This document shows, in pieces, positions 17,075-25,360 of a stretch of 39,271 nt of DNA (position 1 is the first letter of the stretch; the number at the start of each line of letters is the position of its first letter). This stretch comes from Planctomycetota bacterium. Its GTDB lineage: Bacteria > Planctomycetota > Planctomycetia > Pirellulales > Pirellulaceae. The stretch spans positions 1 to 39,271 of the forward strand of contig JAPLNL010000036.1 of NCBI GenBank assembly GCA_026692905.1, written 5' to 3'. The notes beneath the pieces are model-generated. The model did no database searches, was not told where the DNA came from, and saw only the letters and a program-made list of their open reading frames with translations. A program made the position numbers and the translations under genes.

Positions 17075-18640
17075 TTGTTCGACGGCCTGTTGGATTTCGA
17101 TGATGATTTGCCTCGCAGCGCTGACGACTTGGATGGCCTTCGCAAACTGTCGCTTGAGGAGGAAGGTGATGACCAGGGCGATGTCACTGTCGTTGATGTA
17201 GTCGTTTCCGAGGACCAAGTCCAACTGGAAAGCGAAGATGATTTGCTCTCCGGAATGGAAGAGGTTGAAACTTGGTCGGATGACCCAGTTCGAATGTATT
17301 TGACGCAGATGGGAGAAATCCCGCTGTTAACTCGTCAAGAAGAGATTCGGCTGGCCAAAAAAATCGAAGTCACTCGACGTCGATTCCGAACGAAGTTGCT
17401 CGAATGCGACTATGTGGTGCAGTTTGCCTACAAGATTCTCAAGCGTGTTCATACCGGCGAATTGCCATTCGATCGTACAGTCCAGGTGTCGGTTACCGAT
17501 CGCTTGGAAAAGGACCAAATCCTTGGACGATTGCCACACAACCTCAAGACACTGGACGTGTTGCTCAAACGGAATCGTCGCGATTACCGCAACGCCCTGA
17601 GCAAATCGCTTCCAGTGAAGAAACGTCAAGAAGCCTGGCAGTCCCTCGCCCGTCGCCGACGCAAGTCGGTTCGATTGATCGAGGAATTGGGCCTGCGTAC
17701 CCAGCGGATTGAAACGATGATCGGAGTGCTCGAGCGATTGAGCGACCGCGTCGATGAGATCATGCACGACTTGGCAACCCTCAAATCGCACCAAGTTGCC
17801 CCCTCACAAGTGGCTCAGTTGCGTCGCGAGTTTCGCCAAATCCTGGTCGCTACCCAAGAGACGCCAACCTCGTTACGCAAACGCGTAAAGATGGTCAAAA
17901 AAGTTTTCACCGAGTATCAACGCGCCAAGAAGCAGTTGAGCGAAGGCAATCTTCGTTTAGTGGTTTCTATCGCCAAGAAGTACCGAAACCGCGGCTTGAG
18001 CTTCCTGGATCTGATCCAAGAAGGCAACGCGGGTTTGATGCGAGCTGTCGATAAATTCGAGTATCGTCGCGGTTTTAAGTTCTGTACGTACGCCACCTGG
18101 TGGATACGTCAGGCGATTACCAGAGCTGTTGCAGACCAAAGCCGAACCATCCGTATCCCCGTGCACATGGTGGAAACCATGTCGAGAGTTCGGAATGTTT
18201 CACGCCAATTACTGCAAGAGCTAGGACGCGAGCCGACCCTCGAGGAAACCGCGCGTCGTGCGGAAACAACAATTGAAGAAGCTAGGCGTGTATTGGCCAT
18301 GAGCCGATACCCGATCTCGCTCGATCGCCCTGTCGGTAACAGCGAAGATAGCCAATTCGGCGATCTGCTACCTGACGGTACGGCCGAGAGCCCCGCGATC
18401 GGGGCCGGACAAGAGATGCTTCGCACTCGTATCAACTCAGTCCTGAAAACTCTGAGCTACCGCGAACGCGAAATCATCAAACTCCGATACGGGCTCGGGG
18501 ATGGCTATAGCTATACACTGGAGGAAGTGGGCCACATCTTCAAAGTGACGCGTGAACGCATTCGTCAAATTGAAGCCAAAGCGGTCCGCAAACTTCAACA
18601 ACCAAGCCGATCTCAAGAATTAGTCGGTTTCCTCGACTAA
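17075..18640 (+). CDS. rpoD: RNA polymerase sigma factor, RpoD/SigA family
   Basis: Directs RNA polymerase to promoters of the -35/-10 type. The start was set at TTG 17075, with AGGAG 8 nt upstream; an in-frame GTG at 17054 precedes that ribosome site and is less likely. The 521-residue product has an acidic N-terminus and region 1.2 ([18 protein letters not shown]). A spacer of about 180 residues follows, then region 2 ([27 protein letters not shown], abridged, with [18 protein letters not shown]), region 3, and region 4 with the helix-turn-helix [20 protein letters not shown]. It is likely primary, but planctomycetes can carry several RpoD-like factors. Confidence 0.9.
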   Translation: MFDGLLDFDDDLPRSADDLDGLRKLSLEEEGDDQGDVTVVDVVVSEDQVQLESEDDLLSGMEEVETWSDDPVRMYLTQMGEIPLLTRQEEIRLAKKIEVTRRRFRTKLLECDYVVQFAYKILKRVHTGELPFDRTVQVSVTDRLEKDQILGRLPHNLKTLDVLLKRNRRDYRNALSKSLPVKKRQEAWQSLARRRRKSVRLIEELGLRTQRIETMIGVLERLSDRVDEIMHDLATLKSHQVAPSQVAQLRREFRQILVATQETPTSLRKRVKMVKKVFTEYQRAKKQLSEGNLRLVVSIAKKYRNRGLSFLDLIQEGNAGLMRAVDKFEYRRGFKFCTYATWWIRQAITRAVADQSRTIRIPVHMVETMSRVRNVSRQLLQELGREPTLEETARRAETTIEEARRVLAMSRYPISLDRPVGNSEDSQFGDLLPDGTAESPAIGAGQEMLRTRINSVLKTLSYREREIIKLRYGLGDGYSYTLEEVGHIFKVTRERIRQIEAKAVRKLQQPSRSQELVGFLD

Positions 18641-18718
18641 CCAAGAAGCACATCGCAATGATCGGCCCAACGCTGAACTAGCACATGTCTTCGATTGTTA
18701 TCCTAACCTTTTTAAAAG

Positions 18719-18753
18719 CCTCGGTTGAACCCACAGTTCAGTCGAGGTTTTTT
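18719..18753 (+). terminator. Rho-independent terminator of the sigma-factor gene
   Basis: CCTCGGTTGAAC (18719-18730) pairs with GTTCAGTCGAGG (18736-18747) through 12 bp including two G-T wobbles, and is followed by six T (18748-18753). It lies about 80 nt after the sigma-factor stop and before the next gene. This is also why the oxidoreductase start was moved downstream. Confidence 0.85.
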
Positions 18754-18793
18754 CGTTTCTAATCCCAATTCCTCGAAACTTAGGATTCAACAC

Positions 18794-19903
18794 ATGCACA
18801 AAACCTACCGCATCGGGATCATTGGCAGAACAGGCAATGGCAATTATGGCCACGATGTTGATGTTGCGTTCACAAAGCTTCCCAACGTTGAAATCGTTGC
18901 CGTATCCGATGAAGATGACAAAGGTCGCGATTCCGCAAAACGGCGAACAAACGCCAAAAAGGCGTACGCCAATTATCGCCACATGCTTGAGACGGAAAAA
19001 CTAGACATCGTGGCAATCTGCCCTCGCTGGATCGACAAGCATCACGAAATGTTACTGGCAGCTGCGGAAGCAAGCTGCCATGTGTACATGGAAAAACCGT
19101 TTTGCCGAACCCTCGCCGAATGCGATGAAGTGATTCATCAGTTTCAGATGCGCCATTTGAGTCTGGGAATCGCGCATATCTCGCAGTACTCACCCGTCCT
19201 AGACACCGTTCTTCGGTTGGTGAGGGCAGGCGAAATAGGCGATCTGCTTGAGCTCCGAGCACGAGGCAAAGAGGATCATCGCGGGGGTGGTGAAGACCTG
19301 TGGGTTCTGGGATCGCACGTCTTCGGCTTGATGCGCAGTTTCGCCAACGGCAATCCAACCCATTGCATAGCAACCGTCATGCAAAATGGCCGGAGGATTC
19401 AGCGAAGCGATGTGCGAGACGGCGCAGAAGGAATTGGTCCGCTCGCGGGCGACCATGTTCAAGCGAGTTTCCAATTCCCAAAAGGGATCGTTGGCCATTT
19501 CGCTTCGCGCCGTGGAATGGCGAGCAATCCATCTCGGTTCGCGATCCAAGTTTTCGGTTCAAAGGGAATCATTGACTTAGAGAGTGGCTACATGGTGCCT
19601 GCCCATATCTTACGCGACGGAAGCTGGTCGCCAGGGCGATCGGGCAGATCCTGGGAAACGATAACATCTGCAGGAATCGCAAAACCCGAGCCTCGTTCTG
19701 ATGGCACCTATGAGGGCGGCCATATCGCTGCCATCAACGACTTAATAACGAGCATCGAACAGCAACGACCGACACGATGCGGCGCAGAGGAAGCGCGAGA
19801 CATCATCGAAATGATCGCTTCGGTTTTTGAATCCCACCGGCTGAACCAGCCCGTCGAATTGCCGCTCAAGACGCGCGTCAACCCGTTGACGTTGCTCGAT
19901 TGA
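18794..19903 (+). CDS. Gfo/Idh/MocA family oxidoreductase
   Basis: NAD(P)-dependent dehydrogenase of sugars or related polyols; the substrate cannot be told. The ATG at 18794 gives 369 residues starting MHKTYRIGIIGRTGNGNYGH. An upstream TTG (18725) lies inside the terminator stem and is rejected. The Rossmann nucleotide-binding loop (9-20) is a variant of the GxGxxG form. The family motif EKPF is at 100-103, preceded by a conserved beta strand (DIVAICPR). The C-terminal domain has GSHVFGLMRSF, with a histidine at the usual catalytic area. It appears monocistronic. Confidence 0.85.
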   Translation: MHKTYRIGIIGRTGNGNYGHDVDVAFTKLPNVEIVAVSDEDDKGRDSAKRRTNAKKAYANYRHMLETEKLDIVAICPRWIDKHHEMLLAAAEASCHVYMEKPFCRTLAECDEVIHQFQMRHLSLGIAHISQYSPVLDTVLRLVRAGEIGDLLELRARGKEDHRGGGEDLWVLGSHVFGLMRSFANGNPTHCIATVMQNGRRIQRSDVRDGAEGIGPLAGDHVQASFQFPKGIVGHFASRRGMASNPSRFAIQVFGSKGIIDLESGYMVPAHILRDGSWSPGRSGRSWETITSAGIAKPEPRSDGTYEGGHIAAINDLITSIEQQRPTRCGAEEARDIIEMIASVFESHRLNQPVELPLKTRVNPLTLLD

Positions 19904-19931
19904 CGACACTTGGCTGGATGCCTTTCGAATT

Positions 19932-19999
19932 TAGCACGACGCGCAACCGCGCAAGCTAGTGAAATTACTGTCCAATTCACTAGCTTGCGCGTCGTGCTA
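19932..19999. repeat. Dispersed palindrome, copy 1
   Basis: The left arm (19932-19961) is the inverse of the right arm (19978-19999, beginning CACTAGCTTGCGCGTCGTGC). The left arm has an 8-nt internal duplication (CCGCGCAA). The loop TTACTGTCCAATT is shared with copy 2 at 37229. It lies between the oxidoreductase stop and the cobalamin riboswitch and may also act as a terminator, but no T run follows. Confidence 0.85.
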
Positions 20000-20073
20000 G
20001 GATGCTGGTCGCCGCCGCACGCCTCGAAGCCCGAATTGACACTTTTCTGGGCTGGGTTAGACTGACATCCAGT

Positions 20074-20270
20074 TTGTGGTGATCCGATCTCGCAGTTGCG
20101 ATTTTGGGTGAACAGGGAACTCCGGTGCAATTCCGGGACGGTCCGGCCGCTGTATGCTGCTTTGCAACGTTGTGTTGCGTCTGACGCTTGACTCATGAAC
20201 CATTGTCCACTTGATGGACGAGAAGGTTAAAAGCGTTAGAAAAAGCGGTGAGTCAGAAGACCTACCACAA
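20074..20270 (+). promoter_or_regulatory. Cobalamin (B12) riboswitch
   Basis: The region carries the conserved core of cobalamin riboswitches: GGGAACTCCGGTGCAATTCC, then GGGACGGTCCGGCCGCTGTA, and the B12-box-like GTGAGTCAGAAGACCTACC (20248-20266). The outermost stem P1 can be placed by eye: TTGTGGT (20074-20080) pairs perfectly with ACCACAA (20264-20270). It precedes the btuF-btuC-btuD transport genes, so binding of adenosylcobalamin or a related form should repress B12 uptake when the vitamin is plentiful. No clear terminator stem was found downstream, so the expression mechanism is open. Confidence 0.93.
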
Positions 20271-20596
20271 ATTGGATGATAAGTGCCTTCCTGGGTTGAG
20301 GCGGTCATTGCGGACACAGGTTCTTCGCACCCTACGTTTGATTCTCTGTCCGGTAGTCCTTTTGGCTGTTTTTACGCTCATCGCCAACCCAAGCTCGACA
20401 CACTCCGTTTTCGTGGACTTGCCCAAGCTAGGCTCGACCATGATTCGGATGCAGTGCACCATGTTTTTGGAGCAATTGGGCTTGGCTCTCCATAACGACA
20501 AGCGACCGGATCACCGACATGCGCCCTTACCGCTCAAGCCAACGAAGGTGGGGGGTGATTGCTTGCAGGCTGGCAGCCTGCACTACGAACAAGTGG
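20271..20596 (+). other. Leader between riboswitch and btuF, possible small ORF
   Basis: This 326-nt stretch has no recognised gene. One frame, open from inside the riboswitch and ending at 20610, could start at TTG 20296. It would give about 104 residues with a basic then hydrophobic N-terminus (LILCPVVLLAVFTLI) and a histidine-rich part (HNDKRPDHRHAPLP), overlapping btuF by 14 nt. Another frame at 20283-20495 has no such feature. A palindrome, TGCAGGCTGGCAGCCTGCA, sits at 20564-20582 just before btuF and may hide its ribosome site. The ORF is a weak candidate only. Confidence 0.4.
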
Positions 20597-21571
20597 ATGC
20601 GTGCCAATAGCATCATCTTGATGCTGTGCGCTGGGTGCAATCCAACGGAAACGACGGTTCCCGAAGAAGTTTCGAGCGAGTCAGCGTCCACGACCCCTGT
20701 CGCAATCGCAAAAAGGCCGCCCGTAACGATTGTCGATCGCACTGGGCGGTCAGTCACTTTCGAAAGTGTCCCGCAACGCATCGTTTCGCTTTCGCCCGCG
20801 TCAACGGAATTGCTGTTTGCGATTGGAGCAGGCTCTTCGGTCGTTGGCGCAACAAATCACTGCAACTACCCAGCTGACGCTTTGAAGGTTCCTCGCGTTG
20901 GCAGCGGTATCATGGAGGGCACCAGCCGGGAAACGATTCTTGCTCTCAAGCCAGATCTCGTTCTTTGCAAATGGGACACGCACGAACCCCTAATGGAACT
21001 GTTCGATCGAGTTGGTATCCAAGCAATCAACATTGGCCCTGAAACTCTTGAGGAACTCTTTGATGAAGCGAGGTTGCTAGGTCGAGTCACAGGCCATGAG
21101 CAAGGAGCGGAATCGCTGATATCCCAAATGACTGAGCGTCGTGATCGCTTGGCGCAACGCGTTGCTTCGCTTTCGCCCAACCAACAACGCACTGTGTTCT
21201 ACGAAGTCTGGGACGATCCCTTGATGACGGCTGGTCCTAAGTCTTTTATCGGCGAGTTGCTAAGGATGGGGAAGATGAAGAACGTCTTCGAAGATACCGA
21301 TGTCAGCTACCCTTGCATTAGCTCCGAAGTGGTCGTCGACCGCAACCCAGACGTGATTCTTACTCCGACCAATCACTTGAAACAAGTCGAGGTTCAACGT
21401 TTGGCCTCACGACCAGGCTGGGCAAACATCCGCGCGATCACTGACAAGCGGGTTTTTATCATCAATGGCGATGAGGTTTCTCGTTGTGGCCCCCGAATGC
21501 TCAATGCACTCGAGCAAATGATCGATGCGGTTTACCCCGAAACCAAACTCAAGGAACCACGACAACCTTGA
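20597..21571 (+). CDS. btuF: B12-binding lipoprotein of ABC transporter (BtuF-like)
   Basis: Periplasmic binding protein that should deliver cobalamin to BtuCD. The chosen ATG at 20597 gives 324 residues beginning MRANSIILMLCAGC, which reads as a short lipoprotein signal with C14 as the lipid site (the box CAGC is imperfect). In-frame starts at 20519 or 20555 are possible. The fold follows the helical-backbone metal receptor family: TIVDRTGRSVTFESVPQRIV, LSPASTELLFAIGAGSSVVG, and LKPDLVLCKWDTHEPLMELF. The substrate assignment rests on the upstream B12 riboswitch; siderophore or haem binders share the fold. Its TGA overlaps the btuC start. Confidence 0.85.
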   Translation: MRANSIILMLCAGCNPTETTVPEEVSSESASTTPVAIAKRPPVTIVDRTGRSVTFESVPQRIVSLSPASTELLFAIGAGSSVVGATNHCNYPADALKVPRVGSGIMEGTSRETILALKPDLVLCKWDTHEPLMELFDRVGIQAINIGPETLEELFDEARLLGRVTGHEQGAESLISQMTERRDRLAQRVASLSPNQQRTVFYEVWDDPLMTAGPKSFIGELLRMGKMKNVFEDTDVSYPCISSEVVVDRNPDVILTPTNHLKQVEVQRLASRPGWANIRAITDKRVFIINGDEVSRCGPRMLNALEQMIDAVYPETKLKEPRQP

Positions 21572-22593
21572 GTAAGCCTGTGTATCTTGTCGTGATCGCC
21601 TGGCTTATTCTGGCCATCACTTCTGTTGCAAGCCTGTTCGTTGGCGCGATTACGATTTCACCATGGGATGCGTTGGAGTTCTTGCTCCGCGATGAAAATG
21701 GTCTGCTGAGCACGGAGCGTACGATCTTGTTCGAATTGCGGTTGCCGAGAATGATCACAGCCATCCTCGTCGGGAGTTCGCTCGGTATTGCAGGTGTTGG
21801 CTTTCAATCGCTGTTTCGCAATCCCCTGGCCGACCCCTACATTATCGGTGCGTCCAGTGGAGCGGCACTTGGCGTTACCATTGCCATTATGGTCGGCTGG
21901 CAAGCTACACTTTTCGGCCTGAGGACGACCGCCGTTGCGGCGCTACTGGGTTCATTGCTCATTGTCGCAATCGTAATGGTCATAGGCTCACTTAGCCAGC
22001 GTTCGAATTCGCTGTCTTTGTTGTTGGCCGGCGTCGCACTCAGCAGCATGATCAATTCGATAGTCTCGTTGCTGATGTTTTGGAGCGAAGAGAAGATCAT
22101 GGTCATCTTCGCTTGGTTGATGGGTTCTCTGGCCAATAATGGTTGGCCTTCGATCGCTTCGACGTCGCTGATTGCTCTCGTCGGATTGGTCTTACTTTGG
22201 GGCTTGTCGCGGCCTTTGGATTCCTATCTGTTAGGCGACGTCGCATCGCAGTCGTTGGGATTGAACCTAACCTGGTTTCGACTCCTGCTGGTCGCTGGCG
22301 CGAGCATTGCAACGGGCGCTGCGGTTTCGTCGGCGGGAATCATCGGCTTCGTGGGGCTGATCGCTCCGCATATGGCTCGCTGGACCGTGGGTCCGAAACA
22401 TGTTTGGCTGATTCCCATGAGCGCTTGCTATGGCGCAATGATTTTGATCGCCGCCGACTCGATCGCCAGAACGATAGTAGCGCCAACGGAATTGCCGGTT
22501 GGAAGCATTACCGCCTTGATGGGATGCCCGTTCTTCCTCGGACTATTGCTATTTCGCTCTCGAAGCAGCAGTTTTTTAGGAGAAGCTTCGTGA
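21568..22593 (+). CDS. btuC: ABC transporter permease, BtuC/FecCD family
   Basis: Inner-membrane permease of the B12 importer. The start was set at TTG 21568, which overlaps the btuF stop (TTGA) and has AAGGA upstream; a longer frame back to 21484 would overlap btuF by 88 nt. The 341-residue product has about ten hydrophobic segments. It shows LRLPRMITAILVGSSLGIAGVGFQSLFRNPLADPYIIGASSGA (abridged), the FecCD hallmark, and the coupling-loop area GFVGLIAPHMARW that contacts the ATPase. It overlaps btuD by 4 nt. Confidence 0.9.
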   Translation: MSKPVYLVVIAWLILAITSVASLFVGAITISPWDALEFLLRDENGLLSTERTILFELRLPRMITAILVGSSLGIAGVGFQSLFRNPLADPYIIGASSGAALGVTIAIMVGWQATLFGLRTTAVAALLGSLLIVAIVMVIGSLSQRSNSLSLLLAGVALSSMINSIVSLLMFWSEEKIMVIFAWLMGSLANNGWPSIASTSLIALVGLVLLWGLSRPLDSYLLGDVASQSLGLNLTWFRLLLVAGASIATGAAVSSAGIIGFVGLIAPHMARWTVGPKHVWLIPMSACYGAMILIAADSIARTIVAPTELPVGSITALMGCPFFLGLLLFRSRSSSFLGEAS

Positions 22594-23390
22594 CGCATCT
22601 GGTCGTCGATCAACTTAAGTTCGGCTACACCGAGCGAATGATCATCGATGGCGTATCGCTCGATTTGCGAGCCGGCGAAGTCTTGGTGTTGCTAGGAGCG
22701 AATGGAGCAGGCAAAACAACGCTCCTCAGGTTGATCGCTCGACAGCTTAAGCTCAAATCGGGAACGATGCACTTAGACGAAAGTGACGTAACCAAGCTAT
22801 CGCGGCGCAATCTAGCTCAACAAATCGCGTTGATGCCACAGCATGAGAATCAAACGTCGACCTTAACCGTACACGACGTTGTTTCTCTAGGGCGAATGCC
22901 CCATTGCGGCTGGTGGGCTCCTCTGTCGAATACAGATCATAGTCGAGTAGAAGAGGCCATCAACGTGACAGGCCTGTCCTCGTTCCGCAATCGCTCAATC
23001 CTGGAACTTTCAGGAGGAGAATGGCGGCGAATGATACTCGCACGCGCCATCGCTCAAGATGCCTCGGTGCTACTCCTAGACGAGCCAATCGCGGGCTTAG
23101 ACTTGAAATATCAATACGAAGTACTCGATCAAGTGCGGAAATTGACAAAGCAGAATCGGCTGGTCAGCGTGGTAACACTCCACGATATGAACATGGCAGC
23201 AATGTTCGCTGACCGAGTTGCGATTTTGCACGGCGGCAAGCTGCTGGCTATCGGCAAAGCAGAGGAAGTGATAACCAGCGATGTGATCCGCCAAGCCTTC
23301 GACGTCGAAGTCAGTGTGATGAAGCATCCGACACTAGGAACCCCACTGGTCGTTCCGCTTCACGATTTTTCAAAAACGCGAAGCATGTAG
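22590..23390 (+). CDS. btuD: ABC transporter ATP-binding protein (BtuD-like)
   Basis: ATPase that powers B12 import. The start was set at GTG 22590, overlapping the btuC stop (GTGA), with AGGAG 7 nt upstream; the longer frame from 22143 lies inside btuC and is rejected. The 266-residue product has Walker A GANGAGKT (36-43), signature LSGGE (140-144), Walker B LLLDEP (161-166) and the switch histidine H198. These are the marks of an iron-chelate/B12-type ATPase. It ends the btuFCD unit; no TonB-dependent receptor (btuB) lies nearby. Confidence 0.92.
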   Translation: MTHLVVDQLKFGYTERMIIDGVSLDLRAGEVLVLLGANGAGKTTLLRLIARQLKLKSGTMHLDESDVTKLSRRNLAQQIALMPQHENQTSTLTVHDVVSLGRMPHCGWWAPLSNTDHSRVEEAINVTGLSSFRNRSILELSGGEWRRMILARAIAQDASVLLLDEPIAGLDLKYQYEVLDQVRKLTKQNRLVSVVTLHDMNMAAMFADRVAILHGGKLLAIGKAEEVITSDVIRQAFDVEVSVMKHPTLGTPLVVPLHDFSKTRSM

Positions 23391-23447
23391 GCATCTCACT
23401 CCGAACTGCTATTTGTCGCACAGCCTAGGAAGAGCAGATCCTACCGT

Positions 23448-23498
23448 TCGTTGAGTGCCCACGCAGGAACCTGGGAACTAGTTCCTTACGCTCAACGA
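23448..23498. terminator. Two-part hairpin between btuD and the protease gene
   Basis: TCGTTGAG (23448-23455) pairs with CTCAACGA (23491-23498), and an inner stem AGGAAC/GTTCCT (23465-23470, 23481-23486) lies within. It is placed between the convergent ends of btuD and the CPBP gene. There is no clear T run, so termination in either direction is inferred from position only. Confidence 0.4.
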
Positions 23499-23510
23499 AA
23501 TCGATGCCGA

Positions 23511-24797
23511 TTACTTCTCGACTGGGATGGGTAGCATGAGCGAAAGCCCAAGCATAACGATATTCATTCCATTAAACAGGAAGTGCACCAGGATCACGGG
23601 GATGATGCTTTGACGAATTTGATAGAGACGTCCGAGAACGATGCCAAAGACGACCAGAGCGGCCCAACTGACTCCATAGCTAAAATGCGCAAGGCCGAAG
23701 AGCGTTCCGCTCAGAAGTGCCGGCCACCAGGGAGGAGTGTAACCATCGATCGCCATCTCAGCTGCTTTCAAATCGACTTGGGATGGCGATCCGCTCATGA
23801 CCAAGGCGGAGGTTGCGGAGGCATTGTACGGGTTCCCCATGTCTCCACCCGAGTTCGTCTGGCTAAGTGCGAATGTTGCAGCTTCGGGCGATGGACTTAC
23901 TGGCCCAATTCGTGTTGCCGTTGTGCTCAACCCAAACAGAAACGTAAGCAGCTTGTTCTTGCCGAAGTGGATCGATTCAAACCAACCAATCAAGAGTACG
24001 CGGAAGGCAAACTCCTCCGAGATAGGTGCGACAATCGCGGCCTGCCAAAAAGCGATTCCCAGCAACCATGGATAGAGTTTAATCATCTCTTGAATGGGAT
24101 GTTCGTAGGGAGTCTTCGTTACCCCTTGCAAGATCGCATTGAGCAACAGAATGAGCGGGGTCATCATCAAGAAACATCGCAAACCCGCTTGCAGATCATC
24201 AGCTAATTGGTCAACCCGCCAACCAAGCTTTTTTAGTGAACATCCGGTTCGGCCAGATATGAAAACCGTCATCAGAATCACGCACAATAGTTGTGCCGAA
24301 ATGGCAAAACCGCTGAACAAGAACTGATTCTGCGTAACTATTTTGGTCGTAACATTGCCAGCTTTGGAATCGGTTTCGTCAGCGATGTCTGTACCGTTGT
24401 TCGTATTTTCAGTACCGTTGCCAGCGAGTGCCCCGTCTCCAGCTTCTGAGCCGTTTTTTGAATCGCTCGAATTGGACTCGGCAGCGGATGTGCTGGCGTC
24501 CAGGTTGGATGAGGCTTCAATCGTCTGTGGGTCTTGTCTTTTGAAGCCGTTGGGGCCAGCGAGAACTCGCCATGTTGCAGCAGCCATGGCGAATAGCATC
24601 AGGAGCAAAAAAAAGGCGACGAAGATATCCACGAAGCCGACGGTCGCTTGTGGGCCACACGCGTTGCGACTCGGCTTGACTTTATTGAGTCGACCGCCGA
24701 TCCACTTGGCCCACTCGACGACGGAGCCACCTAAAACGACCAGGAGCATCGAGCAGATGGCTCCTAGAGCCATCGATTGCGCAAGTGTGAGTGTCAT
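23511..24797 (-). CDS. CPBP-family intramembrane metalloprotease
   Basis: Polytopic membrane protein of the CAAX-processing/bacteriocin-processing (CPBP, Abi) family; the substrate is unknown. The ATG at 24797 overlaps the pgsA stop (ATGA); a longer start at 24896 would lie inside pgsA. The 428-residue product has the catalytic EEFAFR (261-266), H371 in FGLAHFSYG, and H405/N409 in LVHFLFNGMN. Two oddities stand out. An acidic, serine- and asparagine-rich linker (about 94-146) lies between the N-terminal helices and the core. A low-complexity insert (about 294-355) separates the first and second catalytic motifs. Confidence 0.85.
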   Translation of the reverse strand: MTLTLAQSMALGAICSMLLVVLGGSVVEWAKWIGGRLNKVKPSRNACGPQATVGFVDIFVAFFLLLMLFAMAAATWRVLAGPNGFKRQDPQTIEASSNLDASTSAAESNSSDSKNGSEAGDGALAGNGTENTNNGTDIADETDSKAGNVTTKIVTQNQFLFSGFAISAQLLCVILMTVFISGRTGCSLKKLGWRVDQLADDLQAGLRCFLMMTPLILLLNAILQGVTKTPYEHPIQEMIKLYPWLLGIAFWQAAIVAPISEEFAFRVLLIGWFESIHFGKNKLLTFLFGLSTTATRIGPVSPSPEAATFALSQTNSGGDMGNPYNASATSALVMSGSPSQVDLKAAEMAIDGYTPPWWPALLSGTLFGLAHFSYGVSWAALVVFGIVLGRLYQIRQSIIPVILVHFLFNGMNIVMLGLSLMLPIPVEK

Positions 24798-25360
24798 TGA
24801 GGTTTCTTTAGTACCAGCATTACATATTCGAGTCCTGACAATACCGTCAAGAGAATTGCCGCAATGATCCATCCAACACTGGACCAGTGAAGCCAAGATG
24901 GTGCCGTCGCATATTGCAGCTCAATCAAGACTGAAACAATCGCGCCACATTGGGCGACCATTTTCCATTTCCCAAGTTGTTTCGCGGAAAAATCGCCCCC
25001 TTGTCCCTCGACCATTCCCCGCAAACTCGTCACCAGCAACTCTCTCGCCACGACCATGGTCGCCATCCACGGAGCAATCGCTGAATTCGGGACAGCGCAC
25101 AACGCGATCATGGCACCGCATATGATGACCTTGTCGACGAATGGGTCCAGAATGCGACCAAGTTTAGTTACTTGCTGGAATCGTCGGGCCCACCAGCCAT
25201 CGATCCAGTCGGTTCCCGCGGCGATCAAGAAACAAATCACGGCAGGGAACAAAAGCCGCCACTCGATCAAAATGCAGACGACGACCGCCAGCAAAAGCCT
25301 CGCCACCGAAAGGGCGTTTGGCACGTTCCAATTGTTTGAGCTCGGGCTGGTCAAACCCAT
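24794..25360 (-). CDS. pgsA: CDP-diacylglycerol-glycerol-3-phosphate phosphatidyltransferase
   Basis: Inner-membrane enzyme that makes phosphatidylglycerol phosphate from CDP-diacylglycerol and glycerol-3-phosphate. The 188-residue product has the CDP-alcohol phosphotransferase motif with every residue in place: D51, D54-G55, A58-R59, G68, D72 and D76. The N-terminal WNVPNALSVARLLL is typical of PgsA. Its ATG shares one base with the rimO stop, and its own stop overlaps the protease start, so the three genes are tightly coupled. Confidence 0.93.
   Translation of the reverse strand: MGLTSPSSNNWNVPNALSVARLLLAVVVCILIEWRLLFPAVICFLIAAGTDWIDGWWARRFQQVTKLGRILDPFVDKVIICGAMIALCAVPNSAIAPWMATMVVARELLVTSLRGMVEGQGGDFSAKQLGKWKMVAQCGAIVSVLIELQYATAPSWLHWSSVGWIIAAILLTVLSGLEYVMLVLKKPQ

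Noticed and set aside
18725-18793. Upstream extension of the oxidoreductase
   Set aside because: The TTG start lies within the terminator stem; the Rossmann fold begins right after the ATG at 18794.
22143-22589. 149-codon N-terminal extension of btuD
   Set aside because: It lies inside btuC in another frame; GTG 22590 has a proper ribosome site and gives a normal ATPase.
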